A DNA stretch of 7,389 nt from Clostridia bacterium. GTDB taxonomy: Bacteria; Bacillota; Clostridia; Christensenellales; Aristaeellaceae. The notes beneath the pieces were generated by a model. It was not told the DNA's origin. It worked only from the letters and a program-made list of their open reading frames with translations, and did not search any database. The stretch's first letter is position 1. Each line of letters opens with the position of its first letter. The position numbers were made by a program, and so were the translations under genes. Below, piece after piece: positions 6,514-7,389 of the stretch. The stretch lies in the NCBI GenBank assembly GCA_024404395.1, contig JAKSPZ010000041.1:1-7389 (forward strand). Direction: 5' to 3'.

Positions 6514-7389
6514 TCGCTCAATCTGCTTTCAATATACTCACTCATACCTTCAACGGTACAGAGAATGCCCGAAGGATCGTTGGGCAGAGTCACGCCGAAT
6601 TCACGCTCCAGCGCCGCCACCAGCCGATAGAAGTCAAGGCTGCTGCCGCCGAGCGCGATGAAGAAATCGCCGATGGGATCGATGTCCTCGGCCTTGATGC
6701 CCAGGATCTCCGCAAAGCACGCGCCGACGCGGGATTCGATCTCGCCGCGGATGCGCTGTCCCTCGGGGTTTTCCGTCTCCAGCCTGCGGAAACGACCCGA
6801 GGCGTATTTGGAGGCGATGAGCCTGCGGTTGAGCTTGAACTCACTTTCCCGCATCAGCGGCTCGGTAATGAATACGATGTGTCCGATATGTCCCGACAGA
6901 CCGTTCTTGCTCAGTTTATCCCGAATACCGCTCTTCAGCGCTTCCAGCTGCTTGTCGCCGATAAAGGGTTTGACGGAGACCAGCAGGGTCGGGATCACGG
7001 TGTCGTTTTCACGGGAACCGATGAGGCACACGCTGCCGGGTTCCACGTCGGTGATCAGGTTCTCAACGATGGTGGGATTCAGGTTCTCGCCGTTTTCGTC
7101 GATGATGGTATCATCCCGACGCCCCAGCAGGTACAGTCTGCCTTTCTCGTTCTTCACGAGGTCGCCGGTGCGCAGGCGTCCGTTATCAAGGGGCTGCTCC
7201 ACACCGTCGATGCAGACGCGCTTTGCGATGGATCTGCCGCTGATGATCAGCTCATTGTTTGCGCCCACTTCGTAATGCACGGAAGCCATCGGCTCACCGA
7301 TGGAACCGCTCGCGAGCACCTTGGGATCCATAGAAAGCTCCACGGAAGTAATGCCGACCTCGGTCATGCCGTAGCCGTTAGCCATATGA
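6510..7389 (-). CDS. AMP-forming acyl ligase fused to C-terminal acyl carrier domain (5' end outside window)
   Basis: The frame is open to the window edge; the codon before the Met at 7385 is another sense codon (His), so this is the 3' part of a longer gene. Numbering from that Met, NGYGMTE (3-9) is the mid-protein adenylation motif, which implies that roughly 300 residues, including the ATP-binding loop, lie outside. RTGD with Asp75, GRRDDTIIDENGEN (88-101) and FKLNRR with Lys184 complete the ligase C-terminal region. Residues from about 212 to 291 are a carrier domain with FFIALGGSSLDF, Ser249 being the phosphopantetheine site. This arrangement loads an activated acid onto its own carrier domain, as in fatty-acyl-AMP ligase or NRPS-like loading modules. 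It ends in TGA overlapping the acyltransferase start. Substrate unknown; no condensation or reductase domain follows in this protein. Confidence 0.9.
   Translation of the reverse strand, partial: HMANGYGMTEVGITSVELSMDPKVLASGSIGEPMASVHYEVGANNELIISGRSIAKRVCIDGVEQPLDNGRLRTGDLVKNEKGRLYLLGRRDDTIIDENGENLNPTIVENLITDVEPGSVCLIGSRENDTVIPTLLVSVKPFIGDKQLEALKSGIRDKLSKNGLSGHIGHIVFITEPLMRESEFKLNRRLIASKYASGRFRRLETENPEGQRIRGEIESRVGACFAEILGIKAEDIDPIGDFFIALGGSSLDFYRLVAALEREFGVTLPNDPSGILCTVEGMSEYIESRLSE

Noticed and set aside
5227..6630. Long plus-strand open frame (467 codons) antisense to the tandem acyltransferase
   Set aside because: Same reasoning: it mirrors a well-supported gene, has low-complexity His/Asp/Ala-rich content, and crosses the boundaries of three real genes.

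Overview
The window is one tightly packed, single-direction gene block. Every supportable gene lies on the minus strand, so transcription runs from high to low coordinates. Neighbouring genes overlap by 1 to 10 bases or are separated by 1 to 27 bases, and no non-coding stretch exceeds 27 bases. No promoter, terminator, RNA gene, mobile element or CRISPR array is visible, and both ends of the block run off the window. The GC-rich base composition, the Shine-Dalgarno sites and the protein families (DegV, GPH-type transporter, Sfp-type phosphopantetheinyl transferase) suggest a GC-rich anaerobic Firmicute of the Clostridia type, perhaps from a gut or rumen. That placement is inference.

In transcription order: (1) the 3' part of an AMP-forming acyl ligase fused to a C-terminal acyl carrier domain (to 6510); (2) a tandem PlsC-type acyltransferase with two complete catalytic sites (6513-5239); (3) a stand-alone acyl-CoA/acyl-ACP ligase (5242-3752) whose frame is open from end to end except for one in-frame TAG at codon 134; (4) a discrete acyl carrier protein (3761-3504); (5) a fusion of an LRAT-like (NlpC/P60 superfamily) thiol acyltransferase with a complete Sfp-type 4'-phosphopantetheinyl transferase (3507-2476); (6) a membrane-anchored alpha/beta hydrolase (2479 or 2476 to 1562); (7) a DegV/FakB-like fatty-acid-binding protein (1560-610); (8) the N-terminal 194 residues of a GPH/MelB-like MFS transporter (582 to the window edge).

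Together the parts look like a self-contained acyl-handling cassette. There are two ligases to adenylate an acid, two carrier domains to hold it as a thioester, a dedicated PPTase to activate the carriers, two or three acyltransferase active sites to pass the acyl group on, an esterase/thioesterase-like hydrolase, a fatty-acid-binding protein and a transporter. There is no ketosynthase, ketoreductase or methyltransferase, so the window shows no chain building. The likely job is to activate preformed fatty (or similar) acids and attach them to a lipid or an amine, either making an unusual lipid or salvaging fatty acids or lysolipids. The least familiar element is the LRAT-PPTase fusion. The most questionable is the amber codon in the ligase.
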